Positions 8,600 to 17,847 of a stretch of DNA of 64,000 nt are shown here, in pieces; within the stretch, counting starts at the first letter, position 1; every line of letters begins with the position of its first letter. The notes under the pieces are model-generated. The model did no database searches, was not told where the DNA came from, and saw only the letters and a program-made list of their open reading frames with translations. Made by a program: the position numbers and the translations under genes. Origin of the DNA: an uncultured Clostridia bacterium (GTDB lineage Bacteria; Bacillota; Clostridia; Oscillospirales; Ruminococcaceae); contig CAMCFA010000001.1 in the NCBI GenBank assembly GCA_945873955.1, positions 1 through 64,000 on the forward strand, in the 5' to 3' direction.

Positions 8600-9156
8600 T
8601 GGCTGAAAAGCAGACCCCCTCCATTGCATATATAGTGTCGCTGTGCGGGATAATGTCCGGGCTTGCGATAGTTCTGATGTTCTGCCTTGGCATGGTGCCG
8701 GGATTTGAGTACGTCAGCCCTGCGGTAGCCGGGGTGCTTATCTGGGTAGTCCGGGAACGTCTGGGCGTGAAGTACGGCATGGTGAGCTTCGCCGCAGTGG
8801 GACTTCTCATTATGCTGTTCACCGCGAACTACGAAGCCAGCATGATGTTCATTTTCCTGCTGGGGTACTATCCTATCGTTCGGCAGTATCTGATGAAGAT
8901 AAAGCCTGTCGTACTGCGGGTTCTGGCGAAGCTGGCGCTGTACGCAGCCGCGGCGATAAGCTGCTATTTCGTGCTGATATACCTGTTCGGCATGGCGCAG
9001 CTTCTGGAGGACATGGGCGAGTTCGGGCAGTACGGGCAGTGGGTGCTGCTGGCGCTGGGAGCGGGGGCGTTCCTGCTGTACGACCTGTTCCTCGGTTTGT
9101 TCTACCCGTTTTATGAGAAGGTGCTGAAGCCGAAAATCTCAAAGAGAATGAAGTGA
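8599..9156 (+). CDS. Multi-pass membrane protein of unknown function
   Basis: A 185-aa hydrophobic protein with about five membrane segments (roughly residues 10-32, 37-50, 58-88, 103-127, 143-165) and a basic C-terminus (KPKISKRMK). The general pattern recalls small S-component-like or polyprenyl-handling membrane proteins, but no diagnostic motif is visible. It starts with ATG overlapping the tyrA stop (ATGA), so it is cotranslated with tyrA. The function is unknown; the linkage to tyrA may be only operonic. Confidence 0.75.
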   Translation: MAEKQTPSIAYIVSLCGIMSGLAIVLMFCLGMVPGFEYVSPAVAGVLIWVVRERLGVKYGMVSFAAVGLLIMLFTANYEASMMFIFLLGYYPIVRQYLMKIKPVVLRVLAKLALYAAAAISCYFVLIYLFGMAQLLEDMGEFGQYGQWVLLALGAGAFLLYDLFLGLFYPFYEKVLKPKISKRMK

Positions 9157-9174
9157 TTATAGGAGCGGTGAATC

Positions 9175-10320
9175 ATGGGACTGTCTTTTTCCAATTATAA
9201 CATCAAAAAGTCAGATACTGCGCAGCTTGAGAGCGTCTTGAATGCCGTGAAGCAGCAGGCAATGAGCCTTGGCTATACCACCTGCGAGGAAGCGGACGCG
9301 GACGTTGAAGCCGCCGTTTATGCCCCGGAGGACAGCGGGTGGATTTCCGTCTGGTCGGAGCTGATGTCAGTTGAAAACGGCTGTGATCTGTCGTCGACCG
9401 CCGCGCGGCTGTCGAGCGAGCTGAAAACAGATGTCCTAACCGCGATGTGCTGCGACAGCGATTTCATGTTCCTTAACCTTATCAACACGCAGGACGGAAC
9501 AGACGCATGGGCAAACGTGGGAAATCTCTACTGCGAGCCGGAGCGGGAAACGAACTTCCCCGCATGGAGTGGCAGAGTGAAGGACCTGCAAAGGTTTGAA
9601 GCGGATCTGAACGATGACGGGGTGTTCGCCGAGGACTTCATGTACACCCTTGACGAGCAGCTTGGTCTGCCGGGGGAGCAGGGCTGCTTCAATCAGTACA
9701 GCGCGAAGGATATGTCCGGTAACGGCAGCGTGACGCGACTGTTTTTCTCCCTCCCGAAGAAAGCGGAAGACAATAATCTGCCGTGGCTTGAAATAAAGAG
9801 CTTCGGGCTTATGCCTTGCAAAAATGACGAAACCTCAAAGGAAAGCGCGGTCAACAATGGCGGCGCTTCAAAGGGGCTTGCGGTGGCATTTACCGGGGAT
9901 TACGTCCGGAATGACGAAATCACTTTTTCTGATGTACAGCTTGAATATATCGAAAATAGCAAGTGGGTAATTGTACCGATAACTCTGAAAAAATACCAAA
10001 TGATTGACGGTGGGTATATGTACTACTGGGAGGACAAGGAATTTCCTATTCCTCCTGCGGTAAATCCGGAGCTGCCTATGAAAAAGCGAATGGAAAAGGA
10101 ATTTGAAAGCTCATTCGGAGTGAGGTTCACACCCCACGGCGATCCACGGAAAATGCTTGATATAAAGCTTCATTTCATGCCGCTTGAAAACCCGAAAGGG
10201 CAGGCGGTGTGGTATGTGTATAAACACAGTAAGACAAAGGCTGCTTTCATTGAGGATCACAATAATGGTTCCGGTAAACATATAGGTTTGCTGAACCCTG
10301 ATGATTACGATTTGGATTAA
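9175..10320 (+). CDS. Uncharacterised 381-aa cytoplasmic protein
   Basis: I do not recognise this family. The protein is soluble, acidic and Trp/Tyr-rich, with no signal peptide or membrane segment. The first ~110 residues (MGLSFSNYNIKKSD onward) form an apparent alpha/beta domain with DSGWISVWSEL. The C-terminal part (~200-381) is rich in beta strands and aromatics (WVIVPITLKK, YMYYWEDKEFPIPP). AGGAG lies 9 bases before the ATG. It follows the tyrA/membrane-protein pair by 18 bp and precedes pepF by 26 bp, so it may be part of the same transcript. Confidence 0.7.
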   Translation: MGLSFSNYNIKKSDTAQLESVLNAVKQQAMSLGYTTCEEADADVEAAVYAPEDSGWISVWSELMSVENGCDLSSTAARLSSELKTDVLTAMCCDSDFMFLNLINTQDGTDAWANVGNLYCEPERETNFPAWSGRVKDLQRFEADLNDDGVFAEDFMYTLDEQLGLPGEQGCFNQYSAKDMSGNGSVTRLFFSLPKKAEDNNLPWLEIKSFGLMPCKNDETSKESAVNNGGASKGLAVAFTGDYVRNDEITFSDVQLEYIENSKWVIVPITLKKYQMIDGGYMYYWEDKEFPIPPAVNPELPMKKRMEKEFESSFGVRFTPHGDPRKMLDIKLHFMPLENPKGQAVWYVYKHSKTKAAFIEDHNNGSGKHIGLLNPDDYDLD

Positions 10321-10346
10321 GTGAACATAGTAAAGGAGATAATGAT

Positions 10347-12143
10347 ATGTCAGAAAGAATCCCCCAGCGGCAGGACGTTCCCGCCGAGCACAAATGGTCG
10401 ATAGAGAACCTTTACCCCACCGACGAGGCGTGGGAGCAGGACTTCGCCGCGGCGAAGAAAATGCCGGAGCAGATAGCGTCCTATAAGGGACTGTTGTCCA
10501 CCGACTCCGCCAAGCTGCTGGAATACCTCAAAGCCGACGACGATATGACGGTAGTACTTGACAAGCTTATAAACTACGCCCAGAGAAAGAACGACGAGGA
10601 CACCCGGGAATCCAAATATCAGGACATGGTGAGCCGCCTTGAAATGCTGTTTGTGGAGCTTTCCGGCGCCGGCGCTTACGTCACCCCGGAGCTGCTTTCG
10701 ATTTCGGACGAAACAATGGAGCGTTTCTACAAGGAGCAGCCCGAAATGGAGCTTTACCGCCTGTGCATTGACCGGGTGCGCCGCAGAAAAGCGCATATCC
10801 TCTCCGAAGCGGAGGAGCGTATCATGGCGCTCACCGGGGAAATGACCGGCTCTCCGGACAACATTTTCTCCATGTTCAACGACGCTGATCTGAAATTCCC
10901 GGACGCCGTTGACAAGGACGGAAATACACATCAAGTGACCCACGGCAGCTATATCCCGCTTATGCATTCAAACGACCGTGAACTTCGCAAGTCTGCATTC
11001 CAGAGCCTATACGGGGTGTATGAGAGCTTCAAGAACACCTCTGCGGCGGTGCTGGCTTCACAGGTGAAGTGCCTTACCTTCCGCGCCCGGGCTAGGAAAT
11101 ACGACAGCTCCCTGCAGGCTGCGCTGGACGGAAACGAAGTCCCGGTCGAGGTATACAAGCAGCTTATTGAGGCAGTCCATGAGAACATGCCATATATGTA
11201 CAAGTACGTCAAGCTGCGCAAGAAGCTGCTTGGCGTTGAGGAGCTTCACGCATACGACCTTTACGCGCCGATAGTCAGCGATATCGAGGTAAAAGTACCG
11301 TTTGAGCAGGCGAAGCAGGAGGTGTACGACTCTCTTGCACCTATGGGCGAGGAATACCGCGCTATCTTCCGGGAGGGTATCGACAACCGCTGGATAGACA
11401 TCTACGAAAACGAGGGTAAGCGCAGCGGCGCTTATTCCGCGGGCGCGAGGGTTCACCCCTACGTCCTGCTGAATCACAAGGACACACTGGACAGCGAGTT
11501 CACGCTGGCGCATGAGATGGGACACGCGATACATTCCTACCTGTCCAACAAGAACCAGCCGGTGTGCTACTCTGACTATGTTATCTTTGTGGCGGAGGTA
11601 GCCTCAACCTGCAACGAAAGTCTGTTAATGCAGCACCTGCTGAAGATAACTACTGATAAGAAGCGCCGCGCGTATCTCATAAACTACTTCTTGGAGCAGT
11701 TCCGCACGACCCTCTACCGCCAGACCATGTTCGCCGAGTTCGAGCTGAAAATAAACGAAATGGCGGAGAACGGCGAGAGCCTTACCGCGGACGTCCTGTG
11801 CGACCTCTACCGCAAGCTGAATATTCTCTATTACGGCGAGGATATCATCATTGATAAGGAGCTTGACATGGAGTGGGCGAGAATACCGCACTTCTATTAT
11901 AATTATTATGTTTACCAGTACGCGACCGGTTTCTCTGCGGCAATAGCGCTGAGCCAGCGGATACTGAAAGAGGGCGAGCCTGCTGTTAAGGACTATATAG
12001 GCTTTCTGAGCGGTGGCTGCTCCAAAGACCCGATATCACTGCTAAAGGGCGCAGGCGTGGACATGACCTCCACCAAGCCCGTGACCGAGGCGCTGAAGCT
12101 GTTCGGCGAGCTTATCGACGAAATGGAAGAACTGATGCGCTGA
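10347..12143 (+). CDS. pepF: Oligoendopeptidase F (M3 metallopeptidase)
   Basis: A 598-aa zinc metallopeptidase that cleaves short peptides in the cytoplasm. The zinc site HEMGH is at residues 389-393 (in LAHEMGHAIHS), with the third ligand Glu about 25 residues downstream in VAEVASTCNE. Length and the long N-terminal helical region match the PepF family. AAGGAG precedes the ATG. It is followed within 10 bp by an HATPase-domain gene. A housekeeping peptidase; no odd features. Confidence 0.96.
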   Translation: MSERIPQRQDVPAEHKWSIENLYPTDEAWEQDFAAAKKMPEQIASYKGLLSTDSAKLLEYLKADDDMTVVLDKLINYAQRKNDEDTRESKYQDMVSRLEMLFVELSGAGAYVTPELLSISDETMERFYKEQPEMELYRLCIDRVRRRKAHILSEAEERIMALTGEMTGSPDNIFSMFNDADLKFPDAVDKDGNTHQVTHGSYIPLMHSNDRELRKSAFQSLYGVYESFKNTSAAVLASQVKCLTFRARARKYDSSLQAALDGNEVPVEVYKQLIEAVHENMPYMYKYVKLRKKLLGVEELHAYDLYAPIVSDIEVKVPFEQAKQEVYDSLAPMGEEYRAIFREGIDNRWIDIYENEGKRSGAYSAGARVHPYVLLNHKDTLDSEFTLAHEMGHAIHSYLSNKNQPVCYSDYVIFVAEVASTCNESLLMQHLLKITTDKKRRAYLINYFLEQFRTTLYRQTMFAEFELKINEMAENGESLTADVLCDLYRKLNILYYGEDIIIDKELDMEWARIPHFYYNYYVYQYATGFSAAIALSQRILKEGEPAVKDYIGFLSGGCSKDPISLLKGAGVDMTSTKPVTEALKLFGELIDEMEELMR

Positions 12144-12153
12144 CGGAGGTGCT

Positions 12154-13266
12154 ATGCTTACCACTTCAAAGGACGACCTGTACAAACCGTATATCTCAAT
12201 GCTTTCCGGCGAGAACCCTCTTATCTGCCTTGACAACAGGTTTTGCTGCGTTAAGGCGGAGGAGCTTTTCGCACCCGGAGAGCGTCTGCTGGATAGCGTC
12301 AGCGAGACCGTCCCGGAGCCGCTTAGCTGCGTTATGGAAACGGCGCTGTACAAGAACGAGCGGTTCTACTGCTGCCGGATATATCCGATAAAGAACGATA
12401 TCGGCGAAAGCATTGCGTATATCTGCGAGCTTATCTCTGCGGAGTCCGCAAGGCGTATCTCCGAGCGCACCGAAGCGCCCTCTGATACTCTGCCGCTGTA
12501 TAACGCAGTAGAGATGAACCTTGCCACGGTCTGGAGGAACGCCGCTAGTCTGCGGGAGGGTCTGCTGGAAAGCCGCGACTATGCCAAACTGTCGCAGGTG
12601 ATCGAGATAGAGGGCGCGGTTTCCAACATTTCCGCGGTGTGCGGGAATGCGTTCCACTATGCAGATATGCTGTACAACAGCCAGAAATTCGCCCCGGTGG
12701 ACGCCGGTGCGCTCTGCCGGTCGCTGATACAGCGTTGCAACGCGGCTCTTGCCAAGTGCGGACGCCGTGTGGAAGTCGTGATAGAGCCGGAGGATCTGAC
12801 GATCTACGCAGACAGCCGCCGCGCGGTTGTCGCGCTTGTCAATGCGGTGCAGAACGCTCTGCTCTATTCTCCGCAGGACACCGAACCAATTCTGGCGGTC
12901 TACCGCCGGGAGGAGCGCGGGCGTTATTTCGTTGAGTTCCGCATAACCAACGAGAACAGCATGTTCACCAGCCGGGATTTCAGCGATGGCACTGAGGTGA
13001 ATTTCAACTACCAGCGGCTGGGCTATGGTATACCGATAATAAAGCGGTTCGCGTCGGTCAGCGGCGGCAGATTCTCCATGAACGACGAAAACGGCAGGGT
13101 AGTAGTGACGATCACGCTTCCGGCAGCATTCGAGGACGGTTCGGATACCATAACCATGCGCAACGCAGAGGAGCGCCATTACGACGCTGGTATCCCGGAC
13201 TTTACAGACGTGATGATGCGGGAGGTCGTACTGTTCTTCGGCGAAAAAAACACGCAGGAAGTATGA
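12154..13266 (+). CDS. Orphan HATPase_c (GHKL) protein, sensor-kinase-like
   Basis: A 370-aa cytoplasmic protein. The C-terminal half has a GHKL ATPase: N box NAVQNALLYSPQ (~230-241) and a G box GYGIPIIKRF (~290). The N-terminal half is PAS-like in size (residues 1-110, including YICELIS) followed by a helical pair where a dimerisation/phosphoacceptor helix would lie, but the canonical H-E/D-x-x-x-P phosphoacceptor motif is not visible. There is no membrane segment. GGAGG precedes the ATG by 4 bases. It sits just upstream of an OmpR-type regulator and full kinase, so it may modulate that pathway, which is inference. Confidence 0.75.
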   Translation: MLTTSKDDLYKPYISMLSGENPLICLDNRFCCVKAEELFAPGERLLDSVSETVPEPLSCVMETALYKNERFYCCRIYPIKNDIGESIAYICELISAESARRISERTEAPSDTLPLYNAVEMNLATVWRNAASLREGLLESRDYAKLSQVIEIEGAVSNISAVCGNAFHYADMLYNSQKFAPVDAGALCRSLIQRCNAALAKCGRRVEVVIEPEDLTIYADSRRAVVALVNAVQNALLYSPQDTEPILAVYRREERGRYFVEFRITNENSMFTSRDFSDGTEVNFNYQRLGYGIPIIKRFASVSGGRFSMNDENGRVVVTITLPAAFEDGSDTITMRNAEERHYDAGIPDFTDVMMREVVLFFGEKNTQEV

Positions 13267-13333
13267 CTTTTCAGCGTTTTTTCACGTCACCGTCATATTT
13301 GTGATGTAAAATCATTGCAGAGGTAAAATATCC

Positions 13334-13360
13334 GGCGTTCTACGGCAGTTCGGGAACGCC
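13334..13360 (+). other. Hairpin between the HATPase gene and the response regulator
   Basis: GGCGTTC (13334-13340) and GAACGCC (13354-13360) form a 7-bp stem with a 13-nt loop, followed by AGATTTTGG. It could be a weak terminator or leader hairpin; the T run is short. Confidence 0.4.
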
Positions 13361-13412
13361 AGATTTTGGCAACAGAAATCATTATGAAATGAAATTATCA
13401 GGAGATGACGTT

Positions 13413-14117
13413 ATGTACAGAATTCTAGTTGTTGACGACGAGCAGAATATCCGCGAGGTTATCAAGGAGTACGCCGAGTTCGAGGGACACCAGGTGTCCG
13501 AAGCGTGCGACGGCATGCAGGCGATAGAAATGGTGAAGAACAACGACTACGACATAATCATCATGGACGTTATGATGCCACGGCTGGACGGGTATTCCGC
13601 CTGCAAGGAGATTCGCAAGATAAAGCAGATCCCTGTTTTGATGCTTTCCGCCCGCGGCGAGGAATACGACAAGCTGTTCGGCTTCGAGATAGGCATTGAC
13701 GACTATGTTGTGAAGCCTTTCTCCCCGAAGGAGGTCATGGCGCGGGTGAATGCGATAGTAAAGCGTAATCAGTCTGCACAGAAGCCCTCGGAGACAGCTC
13801 CTGAAACCGCGAAATTCGGCGGACTGGAGATAAATTTCACCTCACGGGACGTGTACATCGACGGCGTAAAGGCGAACCTCACCCCGAAAGAATACGACCT
13901 GCTGTTCTACCTTGTACGCAACAAGAATATCGCGCTGACCAGAAACAAGCTGCTTGAGGAAGTGTGGGGCTATGATTTCTTCGGCGACGACCGCACGATA
14001 GACACCCACATCAAAATGCTGCGCAATAATTTAGGTCCATATCGTAACTATATCGTAACTCTCCGCGGCATGGGCTATAAGTTCGAGGCTAACGATGAAG
14101 TTCCTCAGAAGCATTAA
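13413..14117 (+). CDS. OmpR/PhoB-family response regulator
   Basis: A 234-aa regulator. The receiver domain spans ~1-118, with the acidic pair D8-D9, phosphoacceptor Asp52 (IIIMDVMMP), Ser near 80 (MLSARG) and Lys near 102 (VVKPFSP). The winged-helix DNA-binding domain spans ~130-230 (LTPKEYDLLFYL, EEVWGYDF, DDRTIDTHIKMLR). I choose ATG 13413, with AGGAGATGA upstream, over an in-frame ATG 24 bp earlier. The last 23 bp overlap the sensor kinase gene, so the pair is coupled. No nearby target reveals the stimulus. Confidence 0.94.
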   Translation: MYRILVVDDEQNIREVIKEYAEFEGHQVSEACDGMQAIEMVKNNDYDIIIMDVMMPRLDGYSACKEIRKIKQIPVLMLSARGEEYDKLFGFEIGIDDYVVKPFSPKEVMARVNAIVKRNQSAQKPSETAPETAKFGGLEINFTSRDVYIDGVKANLTPKEYDLLFYLVRNKNIALTRNKLLEEVWGYDFFGDDRTIDTHIKMLRNNLGPYRNYIVTLRGMGYKFEANDEVPQKH

Positions 14118-15603
14118 ATTTAACGTCTGGGCGAGGTTTGAGGCTATCGTTATTGCCATGCTGATGTTCACTTACGTCTTTCTGATAGTGCTATTTCCGA
14201 CATTCTATGAGTGGATGAAAACCTACGAAATAGCGGAGGCGATGGCATATATCAGAACAAGCTGGAGCGTTAGCAGCGAGAGCAATTTCAGCAATGTAGT
14301 CAGCGGTATCGCGCGGAAAAACAAGATGTACATTGAGATCGCCACCCCATACTATGTGGGCTATGTGGACTATCTCGGCGGAAGCCAGTCGCTGTCGCAG
14401 CTTTCAAAGAAGCAGTACCAGCAGGCGGCGCTGGACTCGGACACCGGCGTTTATTACGAGCAGTTCCGGGACGAGCGCGAGAACAACACCGTCATGACGA
14501 TGTGCACCTACATCGGCTCCAAAAGCGACCCGGAGGCATTCATCTTTATTTGCAGCTACGTACAGCCTATCGGCACGACGGTGGCGATATTCCAGCGGCA
14601 GTTTCTGTTCGTGTCGCTGCTGATGATGATGATAACGCTGTTCGTTTCGGTTTTCTTCGCGAACAAGATAACGAATCCTATCATTAATATCAACAAGCAT
14701 GCAAAGGATCTTCCCCACGGAAAATTCGACGCCAAAATTGACGAGCACGACTTCAACGAGATAAAGCAGCTTGCCTCAACGCTGGAGGACGCTTCAAAGG
14801 AGATCGCAAAGTCTGACGACCTGCGCCGGGAGCTTATGGCGAACATATCCCATGACCTTCGCACCCCGCTCACCATGATAAAGGCGTATGCCGAGATGAT
14901 ACGGGATCTTTCCGGTGACAATCCTGAAAAGCGTGAGCGTCATCTGAAGGTAATAATTGACGAGACCGACCGGCTTTCCTCGCTGGTTAACGATATCCTA
15001 GACCTGTCTAAACTGCAGGCGGGCGTTACCGAAATGAACATGTCGGTGTTCAACATTTCCGAGGAGCTTTCCGGGGTCATTTCGCGGTTTGATATTCTGC
15101 GGGACAACGACGGTATCATAATTGAGCTTGACGCCGAGGACGGGATAGTGATCAGCGCCGATATCACCAAGCTGGAGCAGGTGATATTCAATCTGATAAA
15201 CAACGCCGTGACCTACACCGGTGACGACAATACCGTCGTAGTGCGGCTTTTCCGCAAGCAGCCGGGGCTTGTGCGGTTTGAGGTCATCGACCACGGCGAT
15301 GGTATCGCGCCGGAGAATCTACCGTACATCTGGGACAGATACTACCGCGTCAGCGAGCGCAACAAGACCCACAAGCGCGCCAAGCTGGGCAGCGGTATCG
15401 GTCTGTCTATTGTAAAGAGCGTGCTGGAGCAGCACGGCTTTGCATACGGCGCGGACAGCACGGTGGGGCAGGGAAGTACGTTCTGGTTTGAAGCGCCGGA
15501 GTACCACGAGCCTCCCGAACAGGAGCCTGCACCTCAGAAGCAGTCTATCCGTATTATCCGCCGCCAGAATAACCAAAACAACCAAGATAATCCCAAGAAA
15601 TAA
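14095..15603 (+). CDS. Membrane sensor histidine kinase
   Basis: A 502-aa partner of the preceding regulator. It has TM1 (~15-37), an extracellular sensor region (~38-165) and TM2 (~168-195), then HAMP, a HisKA domain with phosphoacceptor His253 in MANISHDLRTPL, and HATPase_c with N box FNLINNAVTYTG, DHGDGIAPENL and GSGIGLSIVKSVLEQH. The C-terminal tail (~470-502) is rich in Pro, Gln and Asn and probably disordered. The gene overlaps the response regulator by 23 bp. The ligand is unknown. Confidence 0.95.
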   Translation: MKFLRSIKFNVWARFEAIVIAMLMFTYVFLIVLFPTFYEWMKTYEIAEAMAYIRTSWSVSSESNFSNVVSGIARKNKMYIEIATPYYVGYVDYLGGSQSLSQLSKKQYQQAALDSDTGVYYEQFRDERENNTVMTMCTYIGSKSDPEAFIFICSYVQPIGTTVAIFQRQFLFVSLLMMMITLFVSVFFANKITNPIININKHAKDLPHGKFDAKIDEHDFNEIKQLASTLEDASKEIAKSDDLRRELMANISHDLRTPLTMIKAYAEMIRDLSGDNPEKRERHLKVIIDETDRLSSLVNDILDLSKLQAGVTEMNMSVFNISEELSGVISRFDILRDNDGIIIELDAEDGIVISADITKLEQVIFNLINNAVTYTGDDNTVVVRLFRKQPGLVRFEVIDHGDGIAPENLPYIWDRYYRVSERNKTHKRAKLGSGIGLSIVKSVLEQHGFAYGADSTVGQGSTFWFEAPEYHEPPEQEPAPQKQSIRIIRRQNNQNNQDNPKK

Positions 15604-15608
15604 CGAAT

Positions 15609-15637
15609 GGCTGCCGCAGAAATGCGGCAGCCTAAGT
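15609..15637. terminator. Convergent terminator between the kinase gene and alr
   Basis: Perfect 10-bp stem GGCTGCCGCA / TGCGGCAGCC (15609-15632). T runs are modest on both sides; its position between convergent genes suggests bidirectional use. Confidence 0.65.
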
Positions 15638-15643
15638 TTATAT

Positions 15644-16780
15644 TCAGATATATCTCAGCATATCTTTTTCCTTGCCGTCCCTGATGAACACCCGCGGAAC
15701 TCTAGTGCCTATGCAGCAAAGCAGTTCGTAGCATATCGTTCCTATAAGGTCAGCCGCATGATCCACTGAGCAGCCGCCGCTTGTTTCGTCGGAGAAAACA
15801 GTCACCACGTCGCCGATCTTCGCTTCCGGGATATCCGTGATGTCCACAAGCGTCTGATCCATGCATATCCTGCCGCAAACCGGGGCTGGCTTTCCGTGGA
15901 TCAGTACGTTCCACTGCCCGGACAGCCGGCGGTTGAAGCCGTCCGCATAACCGCAGGGAATAAGCGCCAGCCGCGTTTCCTTTTCGGCGGTAAAGGTTCG
16001 TCCGTAGCTAACGGTGTCGCCGGGACGGATCGTCTTTATCTGGCTTATCACCGATTTCAGGCTGAAAACCGACTTAATGCCCTCCGGCAGAGGGTACTCT
16101 GAATTCGGGCGGTGTCCGTACATTACGATTCCCGCACGGACGTAATCCGCATCAAAATCCTTGTGGAACAGTATGCCGCCGCTGTTCTGGCAATGCATGG
16201 GGAGATCTCTGCTGCGGCATATTTCCGCAAGTCTGCGGTACTGAAGCTGTGTGAACTCCATGTCGCATTCTTCCAGTGAGTCAGCCACCGCAAAGTGAGT
16301 GTACCCGGCAAGACAATCCAGCCCCGGCAGCAACAGTATCTCGTCCGCTTCCTCCGCAGTGGTGATCCCCACGCGGGACATTCCAGTATCAAACTTGATG
16401 TGTACCGGTATCTTCACCCCGGCGTTCACCGCATTTTCTGAAAGCTCCTTCGCGTAATCAACGCTGCCGACAGTGAATATGTAGCCCTTGTCAAGGTTTT
16501 CCAGCGCCAGCGGGATATCACAGTAGCCGAAGATCAGAATATTCCCCTTCACACCTGCGGCGGAAAGATTCTGAGCCTCCCAGAGATTTGACACCGCGAA
16601 CATGTGAACACCGCAGTCGTTCAGCGCCAGCGCAGTTTCCGCGTCCCCGTGACCGTAGGCGTTGGCTTTCACGATAGCTATAATGTCCTTGCTGCCGGAA
16701 TATGTCCGGATAATTCTGATATTTTCAGCCAGAATGTCAAGATTTATCTCCGCCCAGGTTCTATGATAAAAATTCTTCAT
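15644..16780 (-). CDS. alr: Alanine racemase
   Basis: A 378-aa PLP enzyme that makes D-alanine for peptidoglycan. The PLP-binding Lys38 lies in AIVKANAYGHG, the mid-domain motif is HIKFDTGMSRVG (~127-138), and the catalytic tyrosine region SYGRTFTAE and the GRICMDQ motif (~305) are present. Length is normal. GAGGAG lies 8 bases before the ATG. It is monocistronic and divergent from the LCP-like gene. Confidence 0.96.
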   Translation of the reverse strand: MKNFYHRTWAEINLDILAENIRIIRTYSGSKDIIAIVKANAYGHGDAETALALNDCGVHMFAVSNLWEAQNLSAAGVKGNILIFGYCDIPLALENLDKGYIFTVGSVDYAKELSENAVNAGVKIPVHIKFDTGMSRVGITTAEEADEILLLPGLDCLAGYTHFAVADSLEECDMEFTQLQYRRLAEICRSRDLPMHCQNSGGILFHKDFDADYVRAGIVMYGHRPNSEYPLPEGIKSVFSLKSVISQIKTIRPGDTVSYGRTFTAEKETRLALIPCGYADGFNRRLSGQWNVLIHGKPAPVCGRICMDQTLVDITDIPEAKIGDVVTVFSDETSGGCSVDHAADLIGTICYELLCCIGTRVPRVFIRDGKEKDMLRYI

Positions 16781-16797
16781 GATAGCTCCTCAATGTG

Positions 16798-16826
16798 TTG
16801 AAATTTCAGAAAAAGTGTGGTATAAT
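16798..16826 (+). promoter_or_regulatory. Promoter of the LCP-like/LUD/manA/ROK/ilvD gene run
   Basis: TTGAAA (16798-16803), 17 bp, TATAAT (16821-16826), with TGTGG before the -10. It lies about 125 bp upstream of the first gene. The downstream genes to ilvD are closely spaced (11-36 bp) with no terminator seen between them. Confidence 0.7.
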
Positions 16827-16951
16827 AATAAAGGCATTTTATACCTCATAGTTCTAAATCTTAAATAAACACCTTGTATATTATATTACGAATCTTCGAA
16901 AAAATCAATACTTTTCTAAAGAGAATTTGAGCAAACGAAAGGTTTTACGAT

Positions 16952-17836
16952 ATGGCTGTACGCAGAAAAAGCAATTGGTATATATATCTTATCGCGTTTG
17001 GTGTCACCCTTGCGCTGATAATCATGGCAATAATTTCTTTCCGGGACTTTCTGTTTCCGGAGAGTCAGGAAACCGGGCTTACCGTTGACGGTGAGCTTGC
17101 CGGGGATTTCGTGCCGGATTCAAGCATGAATCTTGCTGTGATGACTATGATCTCCGACGGCGAAAACGATATGCCGGAGCTGTTCATTATCGCGGCTTAT
17201 AATGCGGTGGACAACCGTCTGACGTTCATTCCCGTGAACAACGGCATAGCGCTCGCTTCCACCGGCAGAACGCTGCCAAACATTTATGCCGCGCAAGGCG
17301 GCGACGGTGTAGCAAAGGCAGTTTCCAACGAGTGCGGTATTAACCTTGACGGCTATATCAAGTTTGACCGTTACGGACTGATAGACTTCATATCGACCTA
17401 CGGCAACGTGGAATTCGACGTGGCTAAGACGCTGCTTATCACCGACGGCGCCGAGGTCGAGGCGATAAACTCCGGCAAGCAGATGTTCACCGCAGAGAAA
17501 GTGTACCGCTACATGATGTTCGCTGATTTCGGCGAGGGCGAGTCCTACCGGTTCAACATGATCTGTTCGCTGCTGATTGAACTTGTAAATCAGAACGTCA
17601 GCTACATTGACAGCTCACTGCTGGACGCGTATGCCGCCGAGATACTTCAGAATTCGGAAACCAACCTCACTGAGGACGCATACCTTTCCCGCAAGGCGGC
17701 TATGCTGAACACCGTAAAGTACGGTATCAATCCTGCGGAATACTACGTCCCCTACGGTGAATACGGCGACGACGGCAGCTTTGCTATCTCAGCGAACTCT
17801 GTGACATCTATCCGCCAGAGATACGGGCAGGAATAA
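16952..17836 (+). CDS. Divergent LytR-CpsA-Psr (LCP)-like membrane-anchored protein
   Basis: A 294-aa protein with one N-terminal membrane anchor (~10-32) and an extracytoplasmic domain. The order of strands and motifs resembles LCP ligases that attach polymers to peptidoglycan: a strand with NRLTFIPV in place of the usual SIPRD, NIYAAQGGDGVAKAV (~110) and GYIKFDRYGLIDFISTYGNVEFDV (~132-155). The catalytic Arg of the SIPRD motif is missing (PVNN), so it may be inactive or have another role. It is the first gene of a run with LUD, manA and ROK. Confidence 0.6.
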   Translation: MAVRRKSNWYIYLIAFGVTLALIIMAIISFRDFLFPESQETGLTVDGELAGDFVPDSSMNLAVMTMISDGENDMPELFIIAAYNAVDNRLTFIPVNNGIALASTGRTLPNIYAAQGGDGVAKAVSNECGINLDGYIKFDRYGLIDFISTYGNVEFDVAKTLLITDGAEVEAINSGKQMFTAEKVYRYMMFADFGEGESYRFNMICSLLIELVNQNVSYIDSSLLDAYAAEILQNSETNLTEDAYLSRKAAMLNTVKYGINPAEYYVPYGEYGDDGSFAISANSVTSIRQRYGQE

Positions 17837-17847
17837 GGAGATAAGAC

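Noticed and set aside
12196-13179. A 327-codon minus-strand frame opposite the HATPase gene
   Set aside because: Antisense shadow; Arg/His/Cys-rich composition is typical of shadows.
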